The notes: a model not told the origin generated them from the sequence alone. DNA of 64,000 nucleotides from JACCWP01 sp963785115 (GCA_963785115.1 CAWATY010000005.1:244204-308203), one strand, 5' to 3'. Shown: positions 1 to 10,001, numbered from the stretch's first letter. Numbers and translations are program-made.

Positions 1-338
1 TGGTGGCCGCAGGCAGGCGCGGCACCGGTCTCGGGGTCGGCGAGAGGGTGGTCGGGCACCCGCACGCCGTCGAGCTCGCCGAGCAGCCCGACCGTCGGGC
101 CGGGAGCTCTGCCGGCCTGCACCGCCTTGATCCCGGTCACCGCAAGTCCGGACCGGTGCGGGAGGTCGTGGCCGGAGAGCCAGCGGGTCACGTGCTCCGC
201 CGTCCGGTGCTCGGCGTAGCCGAGCTCGGGGGTGCTCATCGCCGCCTGGCTGAGCCCGATGACGGACTCGGCGTGGCGCTCGACCTCGTCGCGTACCCGG
301 CGCTTGAGCGCCTCCACGTCGACGGCGATGGTTCCCAC
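1..338 (-). CDS. M20-family amidohydrolase, N-terminal part (cut by window start)
   Basis: Reading the minus strand from a GTG at 338 gives 112 open codons that run off the window edge. The protein contains PELGYAEHRTAEHV, then GIKAV, GLLGELDGV, and TGAAPACGHH near the edge. This is the usual N-terminus of M20D aminoacylase/aminobenzoyl-glutamate or indole-acetyl-amino-acid hydrolases, where PELGYxE and the CGHH-type metal ligands are diagnostic. These cytosolic metallopeptidases remove an acyl or amino group from an amide-linked substrate. A GGAG lies about 5 nt before the start. The gene follows the PucR-type regulator by 31 nt on the same strand and is probably co-transcribed. The substrate cannot be told from this fragment. 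Confidence 0.8.
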   Translation of the reverse strand, partial: MGTIAVDVEALKRRVRDEVERHAESVIGLSQAAMSTPELGYAEHRTAEHVTRWLSGHDLPHRSGLAVTGIKAVQAGRAPGPTVGLLGELDGVRVPDHPLADPETGAAPACGH

Positions 339-369
339 CTCGGCTCCGGTTCGTTCGGGAGCCGTGACC

Positions 370-1999
370 CTAGCGAGCCGGCTCGACCGAGGTGGTTGGC
401 CGATCGGACAACGCCTCAGGCTCCTGGTGGTGCCGCCGACAGGCATCCGTGCGCAGGAGAAAGGTGGCCACCAGCCGCTGGTCGGGGTCGTCCAGGTCGA
501 GTCCGCTGACCTCGACCGCCCGGCGCACCGGTAGCGGACGGTGTTGGCGTGCACGTGCAGCCGCGAGCGCGCGCCGACGTTGCCGAACGGGTCCAGGTTG
601 GCCGCCAGGCTCACCCCCAGCACCGTGTCGTGCGCGGCGTCCCACTCGCGCGCCGGGCGACCGGCCCCTCGGCCGGTCGGGGTCGTCGGCGACAGCTCGC
701 ACAGCCGGGTGGCCTGGACCCGGCTGCGGACGTCGTCGAGGAGGGCGACCCGGGAGCGGCCGTGCGCCGTCGCGGCGGAGCACCCGGAGCACCGCATCGG
801 CCTGTGCGCGGGACTCGGCCAGGCCGGCCAGGCCGGGAGGACCGGACCGACCGCCGCCAGCACCGGCTGGCGCAGGGTGTCGGCAGCCCGGACCAGCAGG
901 TCGCGCATGCCGGGGGGCTCGACGTCGGCGGGGAGGTCGCAGAGCGCGAGGTCGACCCTGCCCCGGGAGACCACGGGCACCGCTCGCACCCGGTGCGCGG
1001 AGAAGTGCACCGTGAGCAGGTCGGCCAGCCGGCGGGCCTGCGGCTCGTCGGGGACGGCGCACACGGCGACCGCGCAGCAGCGGGTGGGGTCGACACCGAG
1101 CCAGCTGGCCACGGCTCCGACGTCGGCGTCGCCGGAGAGCAGCTGCAGCACCAGTCCCTCGGCGAACCGGCGCTGCGGCTGGGCCTGGGCGTGCAGCCAG
1201 ACCAGGTGCCCCGCGGCCGCGCGGGCCGCGTCGCGCAGCGTCTCCGCGGAGTCCGACGCCAGCGGCCGGTCGCCCTCGGCGACCCAGATCGAGCCGAGGA
1301 TCTCGTCGCCGGCGCGGATCGCGACGGCCTGCCGCCGGCGGGCCTGCATCGCCGGGACGGGGGCGACGTCGACCACGTCGTCGCCGCCCCACAGCTCGCG
1401 GTAGACGCCCATCTCCCGCAGCCGCTCGCGGTATGCGGGTGGGCCGTACTGGTCGAGCACCGCCTGGTGCCGGATGAGGTCGTCACCCGGCTCCAGGCGG
1501 GACGCGGCCAGCACCTCCTGCTGGGGGCTGAAGATCATCACCGACCCGCCGACGGCGGCGGCCAGGGTGTTGGCCACGGACACCAGGTCACGGCGGGGGC
1601 GGTCGGAGGGGTCGCCGTCGAGCCGTGCGCCCCGCGATGGACAGCAGGCCGCGCAGCTGGCTGGTGAGCCGCGCCCAGCCCAGCCCCGGCGCGAGCGCGA
1701 GCAGGGCCACGCCGGTGCGGCGGGCGCACTCGACCAGGGCTTCGCGCTCGGCCGCCGGACAGCGGACGACGACGGCGGCCACCCCGCGGCCGGAGGCCTG
1801 TCGCGAGCAAGTCCGCCACGTCGACGGCGGCCACGCCGACCGCGAGCAGCAGGTCACCCTCACCGGCCTCGTCGGGGGCGGCCGGGTCGTGGATGACGAC
1901 GTCGCGCAGCTCGGTCTCGTGCTCGGCGGGGACGGCCCACGGCGCGAGTGTCGACGTGCCGAGCGCCTCGAGGACGTCGACGACACGGGCACCGGACAC
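370..1999 (-). CDS. PucR-family transcriptional regulator, interrupted by several apparent frameshifts
   Basis: The N-terminus (VVDVLEALGTSTLAPWAVP, then DVVIHDP) is the PucR purine-catabolism sensor domain. The C-terminus (HVHANTVRYR, then AVEVSGLDLDDPDQRL) is the PucR helix-turn-helix of the CdaR/PucR class. Homologous sequence continues in changing frames with shifts near 1760, 1630, 835, 765 and 527. At 527 one missing G in TACCGG-GTGCGC restores the motif. Overall length (about 540 residues) is normal for the family, so sequencing error is more likely than decay. I chose GTG 1999 because GGAGG (2005-2009) sits at proper spacing; GTG 2005 lies inside that site. It probably controls the M20 genes on both sides. 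Inducer unknown. Confidence 0.75.
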
Positions 2000-2094
2000 G
2001 GCCACCTCCGATTGGCGATCCCCACAACGGAAGGGCCCGAACTCTAGCCGGGTGCACCAGCACGGCCGACAGTGCGGACCACGAGGGTGGACCG

Positions 2095-3232
2095 GTGAGC
2101 CCCTCCTTCGAGACCGCGCTGGCCGACCTCGTGGCTGTCGAGTCTCCCTCGGACGAGCCGCGCGCCGTCGAGGAGGCCCTCGACGTGCTGGCTGGGACGG
2201 TCCGCGCCGCCGCCGGCGACGAGGCCACCTGGACCTCGACCCCGGACGGCCCGCCGGTGCTGGCCTGGCACCGCGGCGACCCCGAGGACCCGCGCCGGGT
2301 GCTGCTGCTGGGCCACGCCGACACGGTGTGGCCGATCGGCACGCTGGCCGAGCGAGCGTTTGCCGTCGACGACAGCGGCCGGGCGTACGGTCCCGGCGTC
2401 TTCGACATGAAGGCCGGTCTCGTCATCGGCGTCTTCACGCTCGCGGCATTGGACCGCTCGTGGCCGGTGAGCTGGTGGTCACCGGCGACGAGGAGATCGG
2501 CTCGCCCGGCAGCCGGGAGGCCATCGCGGAGCACGCCAGCCGCTGCCAGGCGTCGCTGGTGCTGGAGGGCGCCGGACCGGACGGCGCGCTGAAGTCGAGG
2601 CGCAAGGGCCGCTCCGTCTACACCTTCGGCTGCGCGGCCTGGCTGCCCACGCCGGGCTGGAGCCGGAGCGCGGCCGCAACGCGCTGGTCCGGCTGGCGAG
2701 CCTCGTGCACCAGGTGGCCGCGCTCGCCGATCCGGGCGCCGGACGCTCGGTCACGCCCACCCGCGCCAGCGCGGGCCGGACCGTCAACACGGTGCCCGAC
2801 ACCGCCGAGCTCTCCCTCGACGTGCGCGTCGCCTCGGCCGCCGACCAGGAGGGCGTCGACCGCTGGCTGCGCGGTCTCGAGGGCACCGACGACTCCGGTG
2901 TCGAGGTCAGCCTCGGCGGCGGGATCGACCGGCCGCCCATGGAGCCGGAGGCGACGGCCGCGCTGCTCGACCGGGTGGCCACGCTGGACGCCGCCGGTGC
3001 CTTGCCGGTGCCGCCGCACGTCGCCGTCGGCGGCATCTCCGACGCCAACCTCACCGCCGCCGCCGGGGTCCCCACCCTGGACGGCCTCGGCGCCGTCGGG
3101 GGCGGCGCGCACGCCGACCACGAGTGGGTGGACCTGGACGCGACCCGACGTCGCGTCGACCTCGTCACCTCCCTGGTCGCCACCCTGGTGGCCGAACCAC
3201 TCCCGAAGCCCCGGACGAGCAGGAGGCCGTGA
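2095..3232 (+). CDS. M20 family metallopeptidase (carboxypeptidase G2/ArgE-like), frameshifted
   Basis: The first frame carries GHADTVWP (metal-ligand His-x-Asp) and YGPGVFDMKAG (bridging Asp). The second carries VVTGDEEIGSPGSR (catalytic Glu-Glu). The third carries the dimerisation and C-terminal metal regions, including GGGAHADHEWVDL. These are the complete signatures of an M20A zinc peptidase of about 380 residues that cleaves a C-terminal or acyl amino acid. Reading-frame changes lie near 2455 and 2632, both in GC runs, and no domain is missing. GTG 2095 starts the family-like MSPSFETALADLV. The gene is divergent from the PucR regulator, and its stop overlaps the next start by one base (TGATG), so it heads the transporter operon. 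Confidence 0.75.
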
Positions 3233-3579
3233 TGGACCCGACGACACCCGGACGGGCGCCCGACTTCGAGGAGGACCCCCGCTACGCCATCGCGAACCGC
3301 GAGGCGTGGTGGGCGGTCGGCTACTGGGTCGTCTACACCGTCGCGGTGACCGGCTCGGCGTACCTGCTGGGCTACGGGACCCCCGGCGACGAGCTGGACT
3401 TCGTGTTCGGGTTCCCGACCTGGTTCTTCTGGTCGGTGCTGGTCTCGAGCGTCGTCTTCTCGGTGATCCCCGCCCTGGTGGTCCGGCGCTGGTTCACCGA
3501 GATCTCCCTCGATGCCTACGGTGACGGACCTGTCCGGCGCACCAGGGCCACCGTCGACCCGACTACCGGAGGCCGCTGA
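3232..3579 (+). CDS. DUF997/YhdT-like small membrane subunit
   Basis: This 115-residue protein has a charged N-terminus and two membrane segments, about residues 22-47 and 58-85, with the aromatic stretch FGFPTWFFWS between. Small two-helix proteins of the YhdT/DUF997 group are encoded directly upstream of sodium/pantothenate-type SSS symporters, as here (1 nt gap to the next gene). The start overlaps the stop of the peptidase gene. Its exact role is not established; a stabilising or regulatory subunit of the permease is the common assumption. It is intact, although both neighbours carry frameshifts. Confidence 0.75.
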   Translation: MDPTTPGRAPDFEEDPRYAIANREAWWAVGYWVVYTVAVTGSAYLLGYGTPGDELDFVFGFPTWFFWSVLVSSVVFSVIPALVVRRWFTEISLDAYGDGPVRRTRATVDPTTGGR

Positions 3580-3580
3580 C

Positions 3581-5101
3581 ATGCCCGCCATGGGGAATCA
3601 TCATCCCGCTGGCGGTCTACCTGCTGATGCTGCTGGCCATCGCGTGGTGGGCCTACGACAAGCGCTCGGACGCCCCGGAGGGTGGGCGAACCGTCGACTA
3701 CTACCTCGGTGGCCGGAACCTCGGCTGGTTCGTCCTCGTCTTCACGATGCTGGCCAGCGCGGCGAGCGCGGGCACGTTCGTGGGCGGGCCCGGGCTGGTC
3801 TACCAGGGCGGCTACGGCTGGGTGCTGGTGTCGGTCTTCCAGGTGCCCACCGCGTTCATCGCCCTTGCGCTGCTGGGCAAGAAGTTCGCGATCCTCAGCC
3901 GCAAGCTCGACCTGGTCACGGTCACCGACTTCCTCCGGCACCGCTACGAGCATCCGGCGGTCGTCATCACCGCATCGGTGGGCGTGGTCGTGTTCCTGGT
4001 GGCGTACATGGTCCCGCAGTTCGTCGGCGGCGCCCGGGTGCTGCAGGCGGTGACCGGCGTCAACTACAACACGCTGCTCATCGTCTTCGCCGGCGTCGTG
4101 CTCATCTACACCGCCTTCGGCGGGTTCCTCGCGGACGCGATCAGCGACACCCTGCAGGGCGTGATCATGCTGCTCGGTGGCGTGGTGCTGTGGATCGTCC
4201 TGCTGGTCGCCGCCGGCGGGCTCGGGCCGATCAACGCCGAGGTGGCAGAGCATCGACGCCGAGCTGTTCGCGCTGCCCGGGCCGGGCGGGTTCACCCCGG
4301 AGATGATCGCGTCGTACTCGCTGCAGCTCGGCCTGATGTTGTGCGTGCTGCCGCACCTGGCCGCACGCTCGATGAGCTACCGCGACTCCCGGTCCGTGCA
4401 CCAGGCGATGGCGAGCGGCCCCGCGATCATGGCGCTGATCACCCTCGGCTTCCTCACCATGGGCCTGGCGGCGCACTACTTCACCCCGGGGCTCGACGTC
4501 GGCGACATGGCGCTGCCGCTGACGATCGTCGACGTGCTGCCCGAAGGCGTGGCCGGTGTGCTCTTCGCCGCGCCGCTGGCGGCCATCATGTCCACGGTCG
4601 ACTCGATGGTCCTGGTCGTCTCGGGCGTGATCGTGCGCGACCTGTACCGCACGTACGTCAACCCGCAGATGTCCGACGCCCGCGGCTCGACTGCTCGGCT
4701 CGGTCGTGAGCGGGGTCGTGGGCGTGCTCGTCGTGGTGCTGGCGTTCCGGCCGCCGGACTACCTCGAGTACCTCGTCATCTACGCCATCGGTGGGCTCGA
4801 GGTGCTGCTGTTCGCACCGATCATCCTCGGCCTGTACTGGCGGCGCGGCAACGCGCTCGGCGCCGGGCTCGCCATGGCCGGCGGCGCGGGCTGGTACGTG
4901 CTGGTCAACGAGTGGGCACCGGACCTGGCACTCGGCATGTTCCCGATCGCGACCTCGTCGGTCGTCGCGATCGGGCTGTACGTGCTGGGCGCCTACCTCG
5001 GCCCGCCGCCGCGGCACGGCATCGTGGTGCGGTTCTGGGGCACCCAGCGCGCCATCGACGAGGTGCTCGCCGACGAGGCGGCAGCGGCCGGCCGGACCTA
5101 G
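3581..5101 (+). CDS. Sodium:solute symporter (SSS, PanF-like), frameshifted
   Basis: A polytopic membrane protein of about 500 residues. TVDYYLGGRNLGWF and SAASAGTFVGGPGLVYQ are typical of the first helices of the SSS family, and FGGFLADAISDTLQG plus DSMVLVVSGVIVRDLYR match the sodium-site helices. Pantothenate is the substrate of the nearest characterised relatives, but the neighbouring genes suggest an amino-acid-like or betaine-like solute, which is inference. Frame changes: a likely extra G in GGGG at 3592-3595 just after ATG 3581 (removing it gives MGIIIPLAVYLL), one near 4245 and one near 4700. The stop lies in CTAG shared with the convergent IclR gene. Confidence 0.75.
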
Positions 5102-5853
5102 CGACTCAGGTCCCCGGCCTGCGGGCCGGCGGCGGACAGCTGGCCGGCGTGCTCGACCAGCGGACCCACCGCGGCCCGCATCGCCGCGCGATCGAAGCGG
5201 GCGGCCGGGCCCTGCAGGCCGATCACGCCGACCAGTGTCCCGACGGCGTCGAGGAGGGGCGCAGCCAGCGCGTTCAGGTCCACCTCGCGCTCACCGATCG
5301 CCTGGGCCCAGCCACGGTCGCGGGTCCTGGCGACCTCGGTGGCAAGGGTCGCGAGGTCGGTGATGGTCCGGCCCGTGCACGGCGCCAGGCGGCCGCGCGG
5401 CATCGTGCCACCGTAGGCGAGGAAGACCTTCCCGGTCGCGGTCGCGTGCGGGACGCTCGGTCTGCCCACCTCGGCCACACTGCGCACCGACGAGGGGCTC
5501 TGCACGAAGTCGACGGTGATCGTCGCCTCGTCGGTCGGCACCGACAAGGTCGACGTCTCACCGGTCACCTGGGTGAGCTGCATCAGGTGCGGTCGACCCT
5601 GCTGGCGCAGGTCGACCCGGGTGAGCGCGGCGTTGCCGAGCTCGACCAGCCGCGGCCCCAGCCGGAACCGTCCGCTGTCCGGGACGCGGCGGACGAGCTC
5701 GGCCTCGGCCAGGGTGGCGAGCAGCCGGGAGACGGTGCTCGGGTTCACGCCGATCCGGCGGGCGATCTCGTTGGTGCCCAGGTCGTCCGGGACCTCCGCC
5801 AGCGCGCGCAGGACGGCCACCGCCCGCTCGACCGTGGCCACCGGTCTGGTCAT
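5098..5853 (-). CDS. IclR-family transcriptional regulator
   Basis: 251 residues, intact. The N-terminal winged helix (about 1-65) contains GTNEIARRIGVNPSTVSRLL. The C-terminal effector domain (about 80-245) has VGRPSVPHATATGKVFLA, the conserved IclR ligand-pocket region. IclR proteins sense small carbon compounds and repress or activate adjacent catabolic genes. The gene is divergent from the FAD oxidoreductase, and overlapping inverted repeats lie in the shared promoter region at 5947-5972. Its last four bases overlap the symporter stop. Likely role: substrate-responsive control of the demethylation cluster. The ligand is unknown. Confidence 0.88.
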   Translation of the reverse strand: MTRPVATVERAVAVLRALAEVPDDLGTNEIARRIGVNPSTVSRLLATLAEAELVRRVPDSGRFRLGPRLVELGNAALTRVDLRQQGRPHLMQLTQVTGETSTLSVPTDEATITVDFVQSPSSVRSVAEVGRPSVPHATATGKVFLAYGGTMPRGRLAPCTGRTITDLATLATEVARTRDRGWAQAIGEREVDLNALAAPLLDAVGTLVGVIGLQGPAARFDRAAMRAAVGPLVEHAGQLSAAGPQAGDLSR

Positions 5854-5946
5854 TCGCCGCCCTTTGGTCGTCGCCGTCCTGGTCGTCGCTGGTCTCTGGT
5901 CGTCGCCGGGCGCCCGTGTTAGCGTCGCGACGTACCACCACTATAT

Positions 5947-5972
5947 GCAACGGTGTTGCCATAAGGGCAACA
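5947..5972. promoter_or_regulatory. Candidate IclR operator (overlapping inverted repeats)
   Basis: TGTTGCC-ATAAG-GGCAACA (5954-5972) is a perfect 7-bp inverted repeat. It overlaps GCAAC-GGT-GTTGC (5947-5959), a second perfect repeat. Together they lie between the divergent IclR and FAD oxidoreductase genes, next to a TATAT-containing AT-rich patch and 10 nt before the start at 5983. Position and symmetry fit an autoregulatory operator; binding is inferred. Confidence 0.55.
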
Positions 5973-5982
5973 AAGGACATCG

Positions 5983-7344
5983 ATGTCGGGACATCCCGCA
6001 GACCCCTACGCGCTGCCGGACGCCGTCCGCTACGTGGTCGTCGGCGCGGGCGTGCACGGTCTGTCCACCGCCTGGCACCTCGCCCAGGAGCTGCGACGGC
6101 GCGGCCTCGGCGGTGGCACTGACGTCCTCGTGCTGGACAAGACCGGGATCGCCGGCCGGGGCGTCGGGCATCGCCTGCGGCATCATCCGCAACAACTACT
6201 TCCAGCCGGCGATGCGCCGGCTGATGGCGCACTCGGTCGGGGTGTGGGAGTCCCACCCGGCGGCGTTCTCGTACCTCCCCGTCGGATACCTGCAGGCCGC
6301 TCCCGAGGTGATGCGTGCCGGCGTGGGCCAGATCCATGCCGAGCAGCAGGCAGATCGGCTACCCGTCGACGCTGGTGGAGGGCGAGCGGGCGTGCCGCGG
6401 CTACCTGCAGGACCTGTTCGGTGACTGGCAGGGCGAGGGGATCACCAACGTCCTGCACGAGCACCGGGGCGGCTACGCCAGCAACCGCGCGGCGATCCAG
6501 GGGCTGGCCGACAAGGCCACCGCCGAAGGTGTGCGGATCGCCGCCGGGGTGCGGGTCGTCGGCCTCGATCTCGACGACGGCGCTGTGCGGTCGGTGATCA
6601 CCGACAGGGGCGTCGTGCGCTGCGAGCAGCTGGTGGTCGCGGCCGGTCCCTGGGTGCGGGAGATGTGGGAGCTGCTCGACCTTCCCGCCACGATCGACGT
6701 ACGCGGCCCCGACGGTCAGGTGCGCCGCGGCGTGGACATGTGGAGCTACCTGCTGCTGCAGGAGGGCACCCTCGGCGTCGACCCCGGTCTGTTCACCGAC
6801 ACCTCCGGCGGCATGCCCCCGGTCATGCACGTCGACTCGGACGTGCCGCTGGTCGACGAGGACGGCCACCTCGTCACCGACGCCATGTGGGGCATCTACT
6901 ACAAGCCCGACTTCTCCTTCGGAGGGGTGCAGGGGGGCAGCATGCCGGTGCCGGTGACGACGCCGGCGGCCGACGTCGCGGTCGACCCGTACGGGCCGGC
7001 GAGTCCGGAGTTCGTCGCGTCGCCGGACGTTCGCGCACATGTGGACGGCTGCGCTGGCGCACTGCCACGAGCGGTTCGAGGGCACCAGCCAGCTGTACAA
7101 GGACGAGGCGTCCGGGGGACTCGGCTGCTTCACCCCGGACAGCTTCCCCGTCTTCGACGTGTTCCGGCAGAACGCCTATGTCATCGCCGACTCCAACCAC
7201 GGGTTCAAGATGATCGGGGTCGGTGCCCTGGTGGCCCGCGAGCTGCTCGGGGAGACCGAGGAGCTCCTCGAGCCCTTCCGCTTCCACCGCTTCGAGCGCG
7301 GCGAGCTGCACCCGATCAGCAGCTCGCCCTTTCCGTGGAGCTGA
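5983..7344 (+). CDS. DAO-family FAD-dependent oxidoreductase (N-methyl amine demethylase-like), frameshifted
   Basis: The N-terminus has the dinucleotide fold VVVGAGVHGLSTAWHL (about residues 15-30). After the first shift ASGIACGIIRNNYFQP follows, then LVVAAGPWV and, at the end, VIADSNHGFKMIGVGALVARELL, which closes the FAD domain. About 453 residues, resembling the sarcosine/dimethylglycine oxidase beta-type fold without a fused folate domain. Apparent frame changes lie near 6165, 6350 and 7030. ATG 5983 has AAAGGA (5972-5977) upstream. It comes directly before the BHMT-like gene and soxBDAG, so oxidation of dimethylglycine or another N-methyl intermediate is the best guess. The exact substrate cannot be read from sequence. 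Confidence 0.7.
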
Positions 7345-7370
7345 CCGTCCGGCCTGAGAGGAGGGGCGCC

Positions 7371-8474
7371 GTGGGCACCCCAGAAGCAGATGTCCGAGAA
7401 CGACCCGAGGGCGGTGGCCCGATGACCGCCGGCGAGCCGCGGCGCGGCCTGCTCGAGCGGCTCGCGCCGGTCCGGTGATCTGCGCGGAGGGGTATGTCTT
7501 CGAGCTCGAGCGTCGCGGTTACCTGCAGGCCGGACCGTTCGTGCCGGAGGTCGTCCTCGAGCACCCCGACGAAGTCGTCGCCCTGCACCGCGACTTCGTG
7601 CACGCCGGCTCCGACGTGGTCGAGGCCCTGACCTACTACGCCCACCGGGAGAAGCTGCGCGTGCTGGGTAAGGCCGAGCTGCTGGAGGACCTCAACCGGC
7701 AGGCCCTCGCCCTCGCCCGGCAGGTCGCCGACGAGAGCGGCACGCTGCTGGCGGGCAACGTCTGCAACACCAACCTGTACGACCCGGCCGACCCCGACAC
7801 CCAGACCCAGTCCCGGCTCATGTTCGAGGAGCAGGTGGGCTGGGCGGCCGAGGCCGGCGTCGACTTCGTGATCGGCGAGACGTTCCGCTACGCCGACGAG
7901 GCCCTGACGGCTCTTGCCGCCATCCGGGCCGCCGGGCTGCCCGCCGTCATCACGCTCGCCGTCGGCCGGCTGCCGGAGACGCGGGAGGGCCTGAGCATCC
8001 CCGAGGCCTGCCGCCGGCTGGCCGACGCCGGCGCCGACGTCGTCGGGCTGAACTGCATCCGCGGCCCGGCGACGATGCTGCCGCTGCTGCAGGGGATCGT
8101 CGACGCGGTGGACGTCCCTGTCGCGGCACTGCCGGTCCCGTACCGGACCAGTGCCGACCAGCCCACGTTCCAGTCCCTGAGCGGGCCGGATCCGAGCCTG
8201 CCCCCGGGCCGGCCGGCGTTCCCGACCGCGCTGGACCCTTTCACCTGCAGCCGGTACGAGGTCGCGGACTTCGCGCGGGCCGCCTCGGCGGCCGGCGTGC
8301 GCTACCTCGGACTGTGCTGCGGCGCCGGCCCGCACCACGTGCGGAGCATGGCCGCGGCACTCGGGCGGCACGCCCGCCGCCAGCCGCTACTCCGAGGACA
8401 TGTCGCAGCACGCCTTCCTCGGGACCGACCCGGCGCTGAGCAGCGCCAACCGCGCGTACGGCCCACAGCTCTAG
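7371..8474 (+). CDS. Betaine-homocysteine methyltransferase-like protein, frameshifted
   Basis: Homocysteine S-methyltransferase (pfam02574) type barrel. RGLLERLA leads into ICAEGYVFELERRGYLQAG, a hallmark of the BHMT-like subfamily. The zinc cysteines are visible in VVGLNCIRGP and YLGLCCGAG. It would transfer a methyl group from a betaine to a thiol acceptor such as homocysteine. GTG 7371 follows AGGAGG (7359-7364) at good spacing; ATG 7422 is the alternative. One missing C near 7466 and a second shift near 8368 break the frame. After the second, the other frame gives a sensible C-terminus ending AYGPQL at 8474. soxB begins 4 nt later, which ties this step to sarcosine oxidation. Confidence 0.72.
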
Positions 8475-8478
8475 GCCG

Positions 8479-9753
8479 GTGACGAACCCCACCGTGCACC
8501 GGCGCCGCACCCGGTACTCCGCCGCCGCCCTGCTCCGCCACGGGCTCGTGGGCGACACCTGGCCGGCCGCCTGGCAGAGCCATCGGCCCAAGCCGGCCTA
8601 CGACGTGGTGATCGTGGGCGGAGGGGTGCACGGCCTGGCCACCGCCTACTACCTGGCCCGCAACCACGGCATCACCAACGTCGCCGTCCTGGAGAAGAGC
8701 TACATCGGCAGCGGTGGCTCCGGACGCAACACGGCGATCCTGAGGTCCAACTACCTGACGCCCGAGGGCGTGCGGTTCTACGACCGCTCGCTGACGCTGT
8801 ACCAGGGGCTCGCGGCCGAGCTGAACTTCAACGTGATGTTCTCCCGGCGCGGACACCTCACGCTGGCGCACAACGACGCGTCGTTGCGGACGATGCGCTG
8901 GCGCGCCGAGGTCAACAAGGCCTGCGGCGTCGACTCCGAGGTCGTCGGACCCGACGAGATCCAGCGCCTGGTGCCAGCGATGGACGTGTCGGACCGCACG
9001 CGCTACCCGATCCTCGGCGCGCTCTACCACCCGCCCGGGGGCATCATCCGCCACGACGCGGTGGTGTGGGGCTACGCGCGGGCGGCCGACGCGATGGGCG
9101 TGCACGTGCACCAGGAGACCGAGGTGGTGGGCATCGATGTGGCCGGCGGCACGGTCACCGGGGTACGCACCAACGCCGGCCACATCGCGGCCCCCATCGT
9201 CGTCAACTGCACGGCCGGCTGGTCGTCGATGGTCTCCGAGCTCGCCGGCGTCCGGCTGCCGGTGCAGACCTTCCCGCTGCAGGCGGCGGTCACCGAGCCG
9301 GTCCGCCCGTTCCTCGACACCGTCGTGGTCTCCGGCACGCTGCACGTGTACGTCAGCCAGACCGACCGCGGCGAGCTGGTCTTCGGCGCGAGCGTCGACC
9401 CGTTCGCCTCGTACTCCACCCGGGGGTCCTTGGAGTTCGTCGAGGGCCTCGCGGACCACGTGCTGCAGCTGATGCCGTCCCTGTCGAGGCTGCGGGTGCT
9501 GCGCCAGTGGGCGGGGCTGTGCGACATGACCCCCGACTTCGCGCCGATCATGGGCCCCACCGAGGTCGAGGGCTTCCTCGTCGACGTGGGCTGGGGGACG
9601 TACGGCTTCAAGGCCGGTCCCGTCGCCGGTGAGGCGATGGCCGAGTGCGTGGCCACCGGGCACACACCAGAGCTCATCTCCGCGTTCGGGCTCCAGCGGT
9701 TCGCCGAGGGACGCCTGGTCGGGGAGAAGGGCGCGGCGGCGGTCGGCCACTAG
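8479..9753 (+). CDS. soxB: Sarcosine oxidase beta subunit
   Basis: 424 residues, intact. After a short N-terminal extension typical of SoxB, the FAD-binding motif VVIVGGGVHGLATAYYLA lies at about residues 43-60. SGRNTAILRSNYLTPEG and the C-terminal GWGTYGFKAGPVAGEAMAE close the DAO fold. SoxB is the catalytic flavoprotein of the cytosolic heterotetrameric oxidase, which converts sarcosine, oxygen and tetrahydrofolate to glycine, hydrogen peroxide and 5,10-methylene-THF. It is followed by soxD, soxA and soxG with 8-nt or overlapping junctions, so the four are co-translated. Confidence 0.93.
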   Translation: MTNPTVHRRRTRYSAAALLRHGLVGDTWPAAWQSHRPKPAYDVVIVGGGVHGLATAYYLARNHGITNVAVLEKSYIGSGGSGRNTAILRSNYLTPEGVRFYDRSLTLYQGLAAELNFNVMFSRRGHLTLAHNDASLRTMRWRAEVNKACGVDSEVVGPDEIQRLVPAMDVSDRTRYPILGALYHPPGGIIRHDAVVWGYARAADAMGVHVHQETEVVGIDVAGGTVTGVRTNAGHIAAPIVVNCTAGWSSMVSELAGVRLPVQTFPLQAAVTEPVRPFLDTVVVSGTLHVYVSQTDRGELVFGASVDPFASYSTRGSLEFVEGLADHVLQLMPSLSRLRVLRQWAGLCDMTPDFAPIMGPTEVEGFLVDVGWGTYGFKAGPVAGEAMAECVATGHTPELISAFGLQRFAEGRLVGEKGAAAVGH

Positions 9754-9761
9754 GACATGAC

Positions 9762-10001
9762 GTGATCCTGCTTCCCTGCCCCTGGTGCGGCTCTCGCGAC
9801 GCCGCCGAGTTCGGCTACGGCGGCGAGCTGGTTGCGCGACCCGATCCGCGCACCGCCACCCGCGAGACGTGGCGCGCGTACCTCTACCGGCGCGCCAACG
9901 TCGCCGGCTGGGTCGAGGAGAGGTGGTACCACCGGATGGGGTGCCGCCGGTACCTGACCGTGCGGCGCAACACGGTCACCAACGAGGTGGAGAAGCCGTG
10001 A
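9762..10001 (+). CDS. soxD: Sarcosine oxidase delta subunit
   Basis: 79 residues from GTG 9762. CPWCGSRDAAEF at the N-terminus and HRMGCRRYLTVRRNT near the C-terminus supply the Cys3-His zinc site of the SoxD family. The delta subunit is a small zinc-binding structural component of the alpha-beta-gamma-delta oxidase. The start lies 8 nt after soxB. The stop overlaps the soxA start (GTGA at 9998-10001), which implies translational coupling. Length matches known SoxD proteins. Confidence 0.9.
   Translation: MILLPCPWCGSRDAAEFGYGGELVARPDPRTATRETWRAYLYRRANVAGWVEERWYHRMGCRRYLTVRRNTVTNEVEKP

Noticed and set aside
3..509. Plus-strand open frame of 168 codons at the window start
   Set aside because: It is antisense to the M20 amidohydrolase fragment and the PucR gene, both of which show clear family motifs, and its own protein has no recognisable motif.
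370..8474. True pseudogene cluster
   Set aside because: Considered, but homology continues in full across each shift, shifts lie in G/C runs, no premature loss of domains occurs, and the adjacent sox operon is intact, so consensus error is the simpler reading.
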